From Bacteroidales bacterium UBA1187 (GTDB taxonomy: Bacteria; Bacteroidota; Bacteroidia; Bacteroidales; Paludibacteraceae), in NCBI GenBank assembly GCA_002309835.1, contig DBYL01000033.1, positions 7,844 to 33,952 on the forward strand: DNA of 26,109 nt. The letters run 5' to 3'. Shown piece after piece: positions 16,267-23,076 of this stretch. Both the position numbers and the translations under genes were made by a program. The notes below the pieces were generated by a model. It was not told where the DNA came from. It made no database searches and was given only the letters and a program-made list of their open reading frames with translations. Position 1 is the stretch's first letter, and every line of letters starts with the position of its first letter.

Positions 16267-16749
16267 TTAAAAACGTCTTGTATGTTTGCAATAGTCGTCG
16301 TACTCCTCGCCGAAATCCTTGCGCAGGCGCTTCTCTTCCGTGAGCACTTGTACGAACATGATAATAAAGAATATCACCCAAACTAACACCGCCTGCCAGG
16401 TCCATAGCCACACGAGGAACGAGGCCAGATAGGTGAGTGTGCCGGTAAGCATCGGATTGCGGTTGAGCCGATACGGACCGTCGGTCATCAGATGTTGGGT
16501 GCGCGGACCTATCTCCTTGCCGAAGGCATCCATCGGGTTGCCTTTCCCGCGGGTCTTCATATAGACGATGGTCCACACGCTGAGGCTCAAGCCTCCGATC
16601 ATCAACACACCTGTTGCCACGGCGCGCCATACACCGATATGCACCGCCATCTCAGGCATCCCGGACGCCAACCACATGATGGTCGGCAGCAGCACTACGA
16701 ATATCACTCCGCCGAGCACGTACCCGGCTATCTCACGAACTTTCTTCAT
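16267..16749 (-). CDS. Isoprenylcysteine carboxyl methyltransferase-like membrane protein
   Basis: 160-residue membrane protein with about four hydrophobic helices. The C-terminal half carries the ICMT/phospholipid-methyltransferase pattern: G-P-Y-R-L-N-R-N-P-M-L-T-G-T-L, then E-E-K-R-L-R-K-D-F-G-E-E-Y-D-D-Y and a final R-R-F. Bacterial members are presumed S-adenosylmethionine-dependent methyltransferases on lipids or small molecules; the substrate is unknown. I chose the ATG at 16749 because the upstream in-frame ATG (16773) falls inside the -7 promoter box. It is the first gene of a two-gene unit with the AsmA-like gene. Confidence 0.85.
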   Translation of the reverse strand: MKKVREIAGYVLGGVIFVVLLPTIMWLASGMPEMAVHIGVWRAVATGVLMIGGLSLSVWTIVYMKTRGKGNPMDAFGKEIGPRTQHLMTDGPYRLNRNPMLTGTLTYLASFLVWLWTWQAVLVWVIFFIIMFVQVLTEEKRLRKDFGEEYDDYCKHTRRF

Positions 16750-16770
16750 CGTTTTGCGACATTTCCGCCG

Positions 16771-16802
16771 CAAAGGTAATGATTTTTTTTGAGATACGCA
16801 AG
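16771..16802 (-). promoter_or_regulatory. Promoter of the methyltransferase-AsmA unit
   Basis: The minus strand has TACCTTTG (16771-16778) with CTTG, one base off TTTG, 20 bp upstream (16799-16802). The predicted leader is only about 15 nt. It faces away from the murI promoter. Confidence 0.7.
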
Positions 16803-16839
16803 TTTATCTCTATACAAAAATCGCGCACAAATTGTATAT

Positions 16840-16857
16840 TATATTATATATAATATA
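16840..16857. repeat. 18-bp perfect AT palindrome between divergent promoters
   Basis: TATATTATA is followed directly by its reverse complement, midway between the methyltransferase-like gene and murI promoters. It could be an operator, but AT-rich sequence gives such palindromes by chance. Confidence 0.4.
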
Positions 16858-16888
16858 GTTTCGTACGTAACAAAAAACCTCATTTTTT

Positions 16889-16920
16889 CTTGCAAAAACC
16901 GAAAAAAAGCAGTACTTTTG
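16889..16920 (+). promoter_or_regulatory. murI promoter, Bacteroidota type
   Basis: CTTG (16889-16892), a 20-bp spacer and TACTTTTG (16913-16920) on the plus strand. The ATG of murI is 20 bp further on, which implies a very short leader. Confidence 0.75.
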
Positions 16921-16939
16921 CAGCGCAAAATCAGTTGAG

Positions 16940-17821
16940 ATGGCAAAGATAGGTGTTTTTGATAGTGGCTACGGCGGATTGACGATCCTACGTGAGATCC
17001 GCAAAGTGCTGCCTGAGTACGATTATATCTACTTAGGCGACAACGCGCGCGCTCCTTATGGCACGCACTCGTTCGACGTCATCTATCGCTACACCCTTCA
17101 AGCCGTTCAATACCTTTTCGACCAAGACTGCGCGCTGGTCATCCTTGCCTGCAACACCGCTTCCGCCAAGGCGCTGAGGACTATTCAACAAAACGATCTC
17201 CCTCCTTTTAGGGAGGGGCGGGGTAGGCTTGTCAACGTCCTCGGTGTCATTCGTCCTACTGTCGAAGCCGTGCCGGCAATCACGAAGAACGGTCACGTAG
17301 GAATCCTGGCTACTCCGGCAACCGTGAGTTCCGAATCTTACGTGCTCGAATTAGAGAAAATAGCCCCCGAACTAACGATTGTGCAGCACGCTTGTCCTAT
17401 GTGGGTTCCCCTGATTGAAGCCGGCGAACATAATGAACCCGGCGCCAAATATTTCATCGGCAAATACCTGCGTGAGATTCTTGCCAAGGACCCGCAGATT
17501 GACACCCTCGTTCTGGGTTGCACCCACTATCCGCTGATGAAAGAGCGAATCGATAACTGGCTCGAATTCCGTCACGAACTCGATGAATCGGAATTCCCGC
17601 AACCGACGGACTCACCAAAGGTGACTACTATTGCGCAGGGCGAATTGGAGGCCGATTCTCTCGCGGATTATCTTGCTCGTCATCCCGAATACCGCGAACA
17701 ACTCTCGCAAAACGGCACGTGCACTTATCTGACTACAGAAAATGCGGACCGTTTTGCACAATCCGCATTGAATTTTATCGGAGAGAAAATAGAGGCGGAG
17801 ACTATTTCGTTAGGAGCATAG
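16940..17821 (+). CDS. murI: Glutamate racemase
   Basis: Cofactor-independent racemase that makes D-glutamate for peptidoglycan. The 293-residue product has the family opening F-D-S-G-Y-G-G-L-T (residues 7-15), the first catalytic cysteine in A-C-N-T-A-S (C71) and the second in L-G-C-T-H-Y-P-L (C194, H196). The loop at residues 86-98 (L-P-P-F-R-E-G-R-G-R-L-V-N) is encoded by a copy of the dispersed palindromic repeat. It lies between two conserved segments, A-L-R-T-I-Q and V-L-G-V-I-R-P, so the enzyme is probably active. murI is the only plus-strand gene here and is followed by a terminator. Confidence 0.96.
   Translation: MAKIGVFDSGYGGLTILREIRKVLPEYDYIYLGDNARAPYGTHSFDVIYRYTLQAVQYLFDQDCALVILACNTASAKALRTIQQNDLPPFREGRGRLVNVLGVIRPTVEAVPAITKNGHVGILATPATVSSESYVLELEKIAPELTIVQHACPMWVPLIEAGEHNEPGAKYFIGKYLREILAKDPQIDTLVLGCTHYPLMKERIDNWLEFRHELDESEFPQPTDSPKVTTIAQGELEADSLADYLARHPEYREQLSQNGTCTYLTTENADRFAQSALNFIGEKIEAETISLGA
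17196..17230 (+). repeat. Dispersed palindromic repeat inside murI
   Basis: Copy of the repeat also seen at 13255-13291 and 24339-24376. The core TTTTAGGGAGGGG and the end GGGGTAGGCT match the intergenic copy. It is read in frame and codes for P-P-F-R-E-G-R-G-R-L. Confidence 0.8.
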
Positions 17822-17844
17822 ATTCAAATCCTATATGGAACGCG

Positions 17845-17874
17845 AAGCACTTACACATGTTGTAGGTGCTTTTT
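17845..17874 (+). terminator. murI terminator
   Basis: An 11-bp stem (17845-17855 with 17861-17871, one G-T pair) with a 5-nt loop is followed by a T run, 24 bp past the murI stop. Confidence 0.85.
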
Positions 17875-18121
17875 GTATTTATGCAAATAATTACGAAGGT
17901 AGATATTTTAAAATCACGGGATATATACTAAAGTATATATGGTATAGAAGGATACGATATACCCTCGACAATGGACCGATGTTGGATCGACTACGACTCG
18001 AGAACGGACCGATAACGTGCCGAAATGTTGTAAATTGCCACTCGGTTTAAAGTCGGTATCGCATCGGAGGCAAGTCGGGGTAAACACGAGGGTGATAATG
18101 TTCTATTTTGACCACAGAAAG
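17875..18121. other. Non-coding stretch between convergent units
   Basis: I see no convincing gene here. A 71-codon plus-strand frame (17835-18050) overlaps the murI terminator and lacks any protein-like pattern. The stretch has a 9-bp AT inverted repeat (17921-17929 with 17932-17940) and two copies of GGACCGAT (17973 and 18006) in a segment rich in CGA and GAT. It marks the change from the GC-balanced core to the AT-richer accessory region. Confidence 0.5.
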
Positions 18122-18149
18122 AAAAAGCCACAGGCAACTTACCTGCGGC
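18122..18149 (-). terminator. Terminator of the small lipoprotein operon
   Basis: On the minus strand GCCGCAGG pairs with CCTGTGGC (18142-18149 with 18127-18134, one G-T pair), followed by five T. It lies 34 bp past the stop of the lipoprotein gene at 18183. Confidence 0.8.
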
Positions 18150-18182
18150 GCAAATCTTATTTTTCTACAAAGAATTTTATTT

Positions 18183-18671
18183 TCATTGGACTCTAAAATT
18201 TAGTGTTAACGGAATGATATACATTTTTACATTATAGTCATCTCCTTTAGCGTATACTGATATATATGGTTCTTTGTAATGATACCTTCCTTGAGGGACT
18301 TCTAAAATAAAAGCTCTTTGAAAACAAGCTGTACCACCAGTTATTACCTGTCTATAGATAGGAAGGGTATCACTATTATTGTACATTGATAGTTGCTCAA
18401 CATGCTGGTTCGCGCTGTTATAGCATTGGCCAAAATAATTAGTATGAACCAGAAGAGTGTCAAAACATTTATTTTGCACATCAATATGAATCCTTATCCC
18501 GTCGTTTACTGCAAACGTATTCGTTGCGACATTAGTATTATCAGTTATATAATACGAAACACGGATGCTATCATTCTCATAAGTTTGAATAGGACTGTCA
18601 TTAACATCAGCATTTTTTTCGCACTCGACGCACATTAGTACTAATAGAACATATAAAAAACACTTTTTCAT
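18183..18671 (-). CDS. Putative lipoprotein of unknown function (162 residues)
   Basis: No family recognised. The N-terminus is a short basic and hydrophobic signal (M-K-K-C-F-L-Y-V-L-L-V-L-M) ending in C-V-E-C-E-K-N, which resembles the C-x-A-C-E-K of two other lipoproteins in this region. The Glu before the second Cys is not a good lipobox residue, so lipidation is less sure. The mature part looks beta-rich, with D-S-I-R-V-S-Y-Y-I near residues 34-42 and three more cysteines. It resembles small Ig-like or transthyretin-like secreted domains only in general pattern. It is the last gene of an operon from 19314 and is AT-rich compared with the core genes. Confidence 0.7.
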   Translation of the reverse strand: MKKCFLYVLLVLMCVECEKNADVNDSPIQTYENDSIRVSYYITDNTNVATNTFAVNDGIRIHIDVQNKCFDTLLVHTNYFGQCYNSANQHVEQLSMYNNSDTLPIYRQVITGGTACFQRAFILEVPQGRYHYKEPYISVYAKGDDYNVKMYIIPLTLNFRVQ

Positions 18672-18727
18672 TATTGTAAAAAGGTTAATGGTTAATTATC
18701 ATTTTGCTTGTATTGGCAATAATCGTT

Positions 18728-18937
18728 TCATGGCTGTCTGTATAAAATTAGTGGCTTAAAATAACTACTCTCGCCATCATAAGTAGTCTTAATATTGTCA
18801 ATGGTATATATTTTTATACTATCTTCACTAACAGACAGTGGTATGCGTTCTCCGTTGTAATAATAGAATAGTGGTTTTGCTCCTGCATATAACATGGAGC
18901 ATAGACAGCAATAATATAGTATAAGAAGTCTTTTCAT
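18728..18937 (-). CDS. Short secreted protein resembling the pro-region of S8 proteases
   Basis: 69 residues with a signal peptide (M-K-R-L-L-I-L-Y-Y-C-C-L-C, cleavage near Y-A-G-A). The mature start, L-F-Y-Y-Y-N-G-E-R-I-P-L, is like the first residues after the signal of the S8 protease encoded at 19458-21986 (L-F-Y-H-A-G-K-E) and of Bacteroidota secreted subtilases in general. The frame ends soon after, with no protease domain. It is therefore either a truncated remnant of a second S8 gene or a free-standing pro-peptide-like protein that could bind a protease. Its ATG overlaps the stop of the lipoprotein gene before it (ATGA), so it is probably translated. Confidence 0.55.
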   Translation of the reverse strand: MKRLLILYYCCLCSMLYAGAKPLFYYYNGERIPLSVSEDSIKIYTIDNIKTTYDGESSYFKPLILYRQP

Positions 18938-19314
18938 TTTCGTACTAATTTGATTTCTTTGTATTCAGGCGGATACACCTGATGCAATGTGCCACAAAAA
19001 TCTCCAATAACCAAGCTGTCTTCCCATGCGCGGATATATGTCTCGCAATAATAGTCAACCCCGTTCTTGTGGATTAGCCAGCAACGCTCAAGAAGAATTC
19101 TATTCTCTGCTAGCATTGTATAATGATTGCGATCATAGGTGTTCCGAGTTGAATCACACCCAATTATAGAATCAGATGTTATGATTACTTCCTTATATCC
19201 ATAATTTACAACATTAACCCACACTCCTTCGTATTGTTGTGTGGAAATTTTATTTTTCTCGCATGCGACGCAGAGTAACGTAATCAATGCGAATAAAAAG
19301 AGTTTCGTTTTCAT
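18934..19314 (-). CDS. Putative lipoprotein of unknown function (126 residues)
   Basis: A clear lipoprotein signal: M-K-T-K-L-F-L-F-A-L-I-T-L-L-C-V-A-C-E-K, with lipidation expected at C18. The mature part is beta-rich, opening Y-E-G-V-W-V-N-V and closing E-I-K-L-V-R-K, which recalls small lipocalin-like barrels, but I cannot assign a family. The signal region is almost the same, base for base, as that of the lipoprotein at 21996-22400 (51 of 60 positions by eye), while the mature parts are unrelated. It is the first gene of a three-gene operon with its own promoter at 19354-19385. Confidence 0.75.
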   Translation of the reverse strand: MKTKLFLFALITLLCVACEKNKISTQQYEGVWVNVVNYGYKEVIITSDSIIGCDSTRNTYDRNHYTMLAENRILLERCWLIHKNGVDYYCETYIRAWEDSLVIGDFCGTLHQVYPPEYKEIKLVRK

Positions 19315-19353
19315 ATTTTTTCTCCTTTCTTTAGTTTAAAGTCAAATCGAGTA

Positions 19354-19385
19354 CAAAGATATATTATTATTTTGATATACGCAAA
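19354..19385 (-). promoter_or_regulatory. Promoter of the small lipoprotein operon
   Basis: The minus strand has TTTG (19382-19385), 20 bp, then TATCTTTG (19354-19361). The predicted leader is about 33 nt. It lacks the inverted-repeat operator found at the two promoters further upstream. Confidence 0.75.
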
Positions 19386-19401
19386 TATTTATAATAAAAT
19401 G

Positions 19402-19437
19402 TCTCAAAACAGCCCGTTTTTGCGGGCCGCTTTGAGA
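19402..19437 (-). terminator. Strong stem-loop after the S8 protease gene
   Basis: A 15-bp stem (19402-19416 with 19423-19437, two G-T pairs) and a 6-nt loop lie 21 bp past the protease stop, followed by a T-rich stretch on the minus strand. It ends just upstream of the next promoter. Confidence 0.8.
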
Positions 19438-19457
19438 TGAGAGGGTATTTGAAGAAA

Positions 19458-21986
19458 TTATCTGCTGATGATAAGTTTGTCCGTCTTAACCACCTGATTA
19501 TCTACCTTCAAGACTAAGAAGTAAACTCCGTTACGCAAATTGCTCAGGTCCAGCGTTACAATGTCTTTTTCTCCACTAATAGAACTATTGACGGTCTTAA
19601 GGAGGCCATAATTCTCATCCCACAGTTCCAAAGTATAGTCAATTGCCGGACGCTCTTCGGCAGTTTCATTACTGCCGCGGTTAGCATAACTTTGGTCCAC
19701 AACTTGAATTTCGACGGTGTTTGTGGTAACGGGGTTGGGGAATATAAAATCAGGTGGGAAGGGATCAAATGGTTTTAGCTTACTTACAAGAATATTATAC
19801 TCAGAATGTAATGTGTCATTGCAGTTTTCAGCGTTATATAATATGATATTTAACGTACCTGCTTGAGTTGCAGTTGTAGTCCATATGGAACCATGATGCG
19901 TAAAAGGTGTTGTTGATTGTGGAAGAGTGATTTCCCAAATTAAATCATAAGAGGAAACGCCGGGACAATTATTAATAGAAAAAGTCCTTGTTTCGTTCAG
20001 TTGTAGGTCTCTTAAAGAACTCGCTGGTAATGTTGGAACCTTATCTTCACGTAGGTTTATAAGTTTTGAAAATGTTCTTGTAGTGCCATTAAAAGTGACC
20101 GCTGCTTTCAATGTCACATATCCTACATACGGTTCGTCAGGAAGCGGTAATCCATCAAATCCCCAAAGGAAATATGTGCCTCTTTCTACAGATATAGAAG
20201 CCGTTGTAGTATCTGACAAGTGTAGTATGGGAAATGTGCCAACTTGCTGAATCGTCGTTTCATATGACCACCTAACACTTGCTGAAGGAGGCAAGTTTTG
20301 CACGTGATAGTTCTCGGCTGTACAAAAGATGGTGCCGGCGCCCTGAATACGGGTGCTCATAGCTGCCCAAACAGCCTCGAAAGCATCAACTCTTCCATAT
20401 CCCATTTCATCGCATCTGCCATTGGTATAGGTGTAATTTCCAACCTTAGCACTAGTGCTTTTTAAAATATTATACACCTCCACGGGCTTTAATTGCGGAT
20501 TAACAGACAGCATTAAGGCAACGACTCCTGCAACTACAGGACAGGAATGCGATGTTCCGCCAAAGTACCCAGTATATGATAAATAGTTAGTTCCCGTATT
20601 TGGGGTGGTCGTTCCAATAGGTATAGCATTATAATCTAATAGAGCATTCACCGGGTTCCTTCCGGCACTATCAGGAATATCTATAGACCACATTTCAAAC
20701 GTTTCTCCATTTATTTGATTGGAATACGCTCGATGAGATGGCGCTACAAAATCTATCAATTCACTTTTAGGACTATACGCAGCCATTTTATCATATCTAT
20801 CGGATGCTCCTATTGTAAGAAGGTTTGGTACATCTGCATTTGCAGGGAATTGAACGTATCCATCATCAAGGAAAGGATGGTCTGCGGTATTTCCTGCCGC
20901 AAAGAGTACTACAACATTATGATGTATTGCCGTGTCAATAGCATTTTTTATTACTGGATACAGGTTCGGTAATGAGCCAGAATTGTGAAATCCCCAACTG
21001 CATGAAATAATTTTAGCTCCGTGACTTACTGCAAATAAAATTCCATTAGCCATGTCATTCGGAGAGCTACTTGCATCCCACCTCAATGGCATAATTTTGC
21101 ATAAGGGTGCTATTCCTGCTATACCTTCATTATTATCCATTGTAGCCGCTATTACTCCTGCACAAGCATTACCATGGTTCCCATTCCCCGTTGGAGAAGG
21201 ATCATTCGGATTCCCTGACCCGAAATTGCTTCCATTTAAACGTATTTGCCGAGAATTAGGCAAATCTGGATGATTGCTCGTAACACCCTCGTCAAATACT
21301 GCTACGATGATTTCTGAGGAACCCTTTGTGATTTCCCAAGCTTCGGGAGCATTTATGTCTGCATCTATGGTTCCAGAATGTCCATTATGAATAGTTTGTC
21401 CGACATTATGGCAAGCTATTTGATATTGAAAATACGGATCATTTGGTATATATGAATGTAATTCTGCTGAACAAAAAAGATTCGGATATGCAAAATCGAA
21501 TTCATTTGACTCATATAGTTTGTTAGCAATATCTATAACATCACTTTCGATAGGAACTGAGTATATTTGATACAAGTCTGTGCGTTGAGCCAATTCAAGG
21601 TGATACTTATCGACAAACGAAGAAAAATCATATGTGGGCATCTTGGGCTTAAGTACAATCTCTGGAAGCAAAATAACCTCCACCGTACCATTGATAGAAA
21701 AAACAGGAAGGCTGAGTTTTCCTTCTTTTTCGAATATTATATTTTGCTTCCCTTCCGGAATTTGTGTAACGGTGTTATTCTCCATTTGAATTCGAGCTCC
21801 AATTCTCTCCACATAATCACTATCTTGTTTTAATGATGGAGGAGTGAGAGTAGCTCTTTTGGTGGGGATTGGCGTTAACGAATATGTTTCTTTCCCTGCA
21901 TGATAAAATAGGTTTTCACTACTACAGGGTAGATATAGCAACAGCAACATAACTAATGCTGCTGTCAGTCGGCTTCTTTTATTCAT
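19458..21986 (-). CDS. Secreted S8 (subtilisin-like) serine protease with T9SS sorting domain
   Basis: 842 residues. A signal peptide (to about residue 23) and a pro-region (about 24-180) precede an intact subtilase domain. The triad is visible as D232 (V-F-D-E-G-V), H271 (N-H-G-N-A-C-A-G) and S479 (G-G-T-S-H-S-C-P), with the oxyanion asparagine N366 (A-A-G-N-T). Beta-sandwich-like modules follow (about 545-750). The last 90 residues or so are a type A sorting domain: F-P-N-P-V then Y-T-L-E-L-W-D, G-V-Y-F-L-V-L and a K-L-I-I-S-R end. The protein should cross the inner membrane by Sec and the outer membrane by T9SS, and then be anchored or released. It starts 9 bp after a lipoprotein gene and shares that gene's promoter. 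Confidence 0.95.
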   Translation of the reverse strand: MNKRSRLTAALVMLLLLYLPCSSENLFYHAGKETYSLTPIPTKRATLTPPSLKQDSDYVERIGARIQMENNTVTQIPEGKQNIIFEKEGKLSLPVFSINGTVEVILLPEIVLKPKMPTYDFSSFVDKYHLELAQRTDLYQIYSVPIESDVIDIANKLYESNEFDFAYPNLFCSAELHSYIPNDPYFQYQIACHNVGQTIHNGHSGTIDADINAPEAWEITKGSSEIIVAVFDEGVTSNHPDLPNSRQIRLNGSNFGSGNPNDPSPTGNGNHGNACAGVIAATMDNNEGIAGIAPLCKIMPLRWDASSSPNDMANGILFAVSHGAKIISCSWGFHNSGSLPNLYPVIKNAIDTAIHHNVVVLFAAGNTADHPFLDDGYVQFPANADVPNLLTIGASDRYDKMAAYSPKSELIDFVAPSHRAYSNQINGETFEMWSIDIPDSAGRNPVNALLDYNAIPIGTTTPNTGTNYLSYTGYFGGTSHSCPVVAGVVALMLSVNPQLKPVEVYNILKSTSAKVGNYTYTNGRCDEMGYGRVDAFEAVWAAMSTRIQGAGTIFCTAENYHVQNLPPSASVRWSYETTIQQVGTFPILHLSDTTTASISVERGTYFLWGFDGLPLPDEPYVGYVTLKAAVTFNGTTRTFSKLINLREDKVPTLPASSLRDLQLNETRTFSINNCPGVSSYDLIWEITLPQSTTPFTHHGSIWTTTATQAGTLNIILYNAENCNDTLHSEYNILVSKLKPFDPFPPDFIFPNPVTTNTVEIQVVDQSYANRGSNETAEERPAIDYTLELWDENYGLLKTVNSSISGEKDIVTLDLSNLRNGVYFLVLKVDNQVVKTDKLIISR

Positions 21987-21995
21987 AATGTTAAA

Positions 21996-22400
21996 TTATT
22001 GACAAGGTGTTATCAAAGCTTGTATTTCGTCCCATGACTTTGATATTATTACTGGTTGATGCGCCGCATCTTCTATAGGTAAAGCATAATGGATATACCT
22101 CTTATCAGAAGGCGTAAGGATGGTAACATAAAAAGAATATGGGATTTCAATGTCAGGGATTCTATGAGTGCCCAAAGAAACAGAGATAGAATCCTGGACA
22201 TCTAAATTAAAAGACAAAAGAGTATCTTTGCTATTTGTCGCAATGAAATATCCTTTGTAGAATGTTGTATAATTTTCATCCGTGCATCCCATTGTACCGA
22301 AGATGTGTCCAGTGTATAGTTCTTGATTTTCTTGAGTTTTTTTCTCGCATGCTGCACAGAGTAATGCGACTAATGCTAATAAAAAGAGTTTCGTTTTCAT
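21996..22400 (-). CDS. Putative lipoprotein paired with the S8 protease (134 residues)
   Basis: Lipoprotein signal M-K-T-K-L-F-L-L-A-L-V-A-L-L-C-A-A-C-E-K with lipidation expected at C18. The mature part is beta-rich (S-F-N-L-D-V-Q-D-S-I-S-V, then Y-S-F-Y-V-T-I-L-T-P) and ends in L-I-T-P-C-Q. No family is recognised. It is the first gene of a two-gene operon with the S8 protease 9 bp away, so it may hold, inhibit or localise the protease; that is inference from position only. The promoter carries a perfect 16-bp inverted repeat. The leader DNA is nearly shared with the lipoprotein at 18934-19314. Confidence 0.75.
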   Translation of the reverse strand: MKTKLFLLALVALLCAACEKKTQENQELYTGHIFGTMGCTDENYTTFYKGYFIATNSKDTLLSFNLDVQDSISVSLGTHRIPDIEIPYSFYVTILTPSDKRYIHYALPIEDAAHQPVIISKSWDEIQALITPCQ

Positions 22401-22426
22401 AAGAATACAGAGTTTAAATTAAGTAT

Positions 22427-22482
22427 GATATTATTTGGCGGTACAAAGTTACAACTTTTATTGCGAACCGCCAAATAATATC
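22427..22482 (-). promoter_or_regulatory. Promoter inside a perfect 16-bp inverted repeat
   Basis: GATATTATTTGGCGGT (22427-22442) and its exact reverse complement (22467-22482) flank 24 bp. The -7 box TAACTTTG (22444-22451) lies in the 24 bp. The -33 TTTG (22472-22475) is part of the upstream arm, 20 bp away. The same arrangement recurs at the DUF3244 promoter, which points to a shared operator. Confidence 0.8.
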
Positions 22483-22494
22483 TGTATTTTTTAC

Positions 22495-22890
22495 TTATTG
22501 CACTACGAATTGGCCGACCAAAGCACCGCCATCGGTTTCGATATGCAGGACATACACGCCATTATTGGCAATATTCTCCGAAAGAGATGTCGTGATATTC
22601 TGCATTAGGACAATATTTCCAGTAGAAGCATTAACAACAGAAACCTGTGCGGAAGGAATTGACGGCTCTTCTTTGACAACGGATAAGAAATGTCCATTGA
22701 TAGTGGCACGGAAACACGTTTGGCAAGGAGGTGTATCTCCCATATGTCCTGGACCATCTAACGGGTCATCTCCAGGAAGAGGAGTCATAGAAACTACTTC
22801 CATTAATTGGATTTCCACTTCTTCGGCGCGCAACACACATGGCATTACAAAAAGAGCACTTAATGCGCAAATAAGAATTTTTCTTTTCAT
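22495..22890 (-). CDS. DUF3244-like small secreted protein
   Basis: 131 residues with a signal peptide (M-K-R-K-I-L-I-C-A-L-S-A-L-F-V, cleavage near L-R-A-E at about 22). The mature start E-E-V-E-I-Q-L-M, a central A-T-I-N-G-H-F-L-S-V-V and the closing N-N-G-V-Y-V-L-H-I-E-T-D with G-Q-F-V-V-Q match the small DUF3244 beta-sandwich proteins of Bacteroidales, which are often found beside secreted proteases and TPR regulators. The close also looks like a short T9SS-type strand ending, so the two folds are hard to tell apart. I chose the ATG at 22890; the longer frame starts at 22917 before the signal peptide. It has its own promoter and lies between the TPR regulator and the protease operon. Confidence 0.7.
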   Translation of the reverse strand: MKRKILICALSALFVMPCVLRAEEVEIQLMEVVSMTPLPGDDPLDGPGHMGDTPPCQTCFRATINGHFLSVVKEEPSIPSAQVSVVNASTGNIVLMQNITTSLSENIANNGVYVLHIETDGGALVGQFVVQ

Positions 22891-22922
22891 TATAAAATAG
22901 AGATTTGGGTTAAACATAAAAT

Positions 22923-22983
22923 ACCGCCAAACATTTAATCGTTTGACGGCACAAAGGTACTGCTTTTAACGGAGTCTGCCAAA
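22923..22983 (-). promoter_or_regulatory. DUF3244 promoter with operator-like repeats and leader hairpin
   Basis: The minus strand has TTTG (22980-22983) as part of TTTGGCAGA, 20 bp, then TACCTTTG (22952-22959), then GCCGTCAAAC (22941-22950) and GTTTGGCGGT (22923-22932). The last two form a 9-bp stem near the predicted transcript start. The half-sites match the inverted repeat at 22427-22482 in the same register. Confidence 0.75.
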
Positions 22984-22987
22984 TAAA

Positions 22988-23053
22988 AGCGTGGACAAAT
23001 AATTTATCTCAAGATACTGATAATCATGCTGTTATAAAAATTGAGCGTGGACA
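22988..23053 (-). promoter_or_regulatory. Two TGTCCACGCT direct repeats upstream of the DUF3244 promoter
   Basis: The 10-mer occurs at 22988-22997 and 23044-23053 in the same orientation, 56 bp apart (start to start). The near copy ends 4 bp before the -33 box, a position where activators commonly bind. Confidence 0.6.
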
Positions 23054-23076
23054 TTTTTCTTGCTAACGCCTTTTAA

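Noticed and set aside
17810..17840. T-arm-like sequence at the murI end (ATAG, ATTCAAATC, CTAT), as if a tRNA-type attachment site
   Set aside because: No cloverleaf can be built around it, the closing pair is A-C, and no second copy is seen at the other end of the accessory region.
17835..18050. 71-codon plus-strand open frame after murI
   Set aside because: It runs through the murI terminator stem, has no ribosome-binding or promoter signal, and the translation has no domain-like or secretory pattern.
22427..22482. Invertible (phase-variable) promoter flanked by inverted repeats
   Set aside because: Only 24 bp lie between the arms, too short for normal site-specific inversion, the -33 box is within an arm, and there is no recombinase gene in the window.
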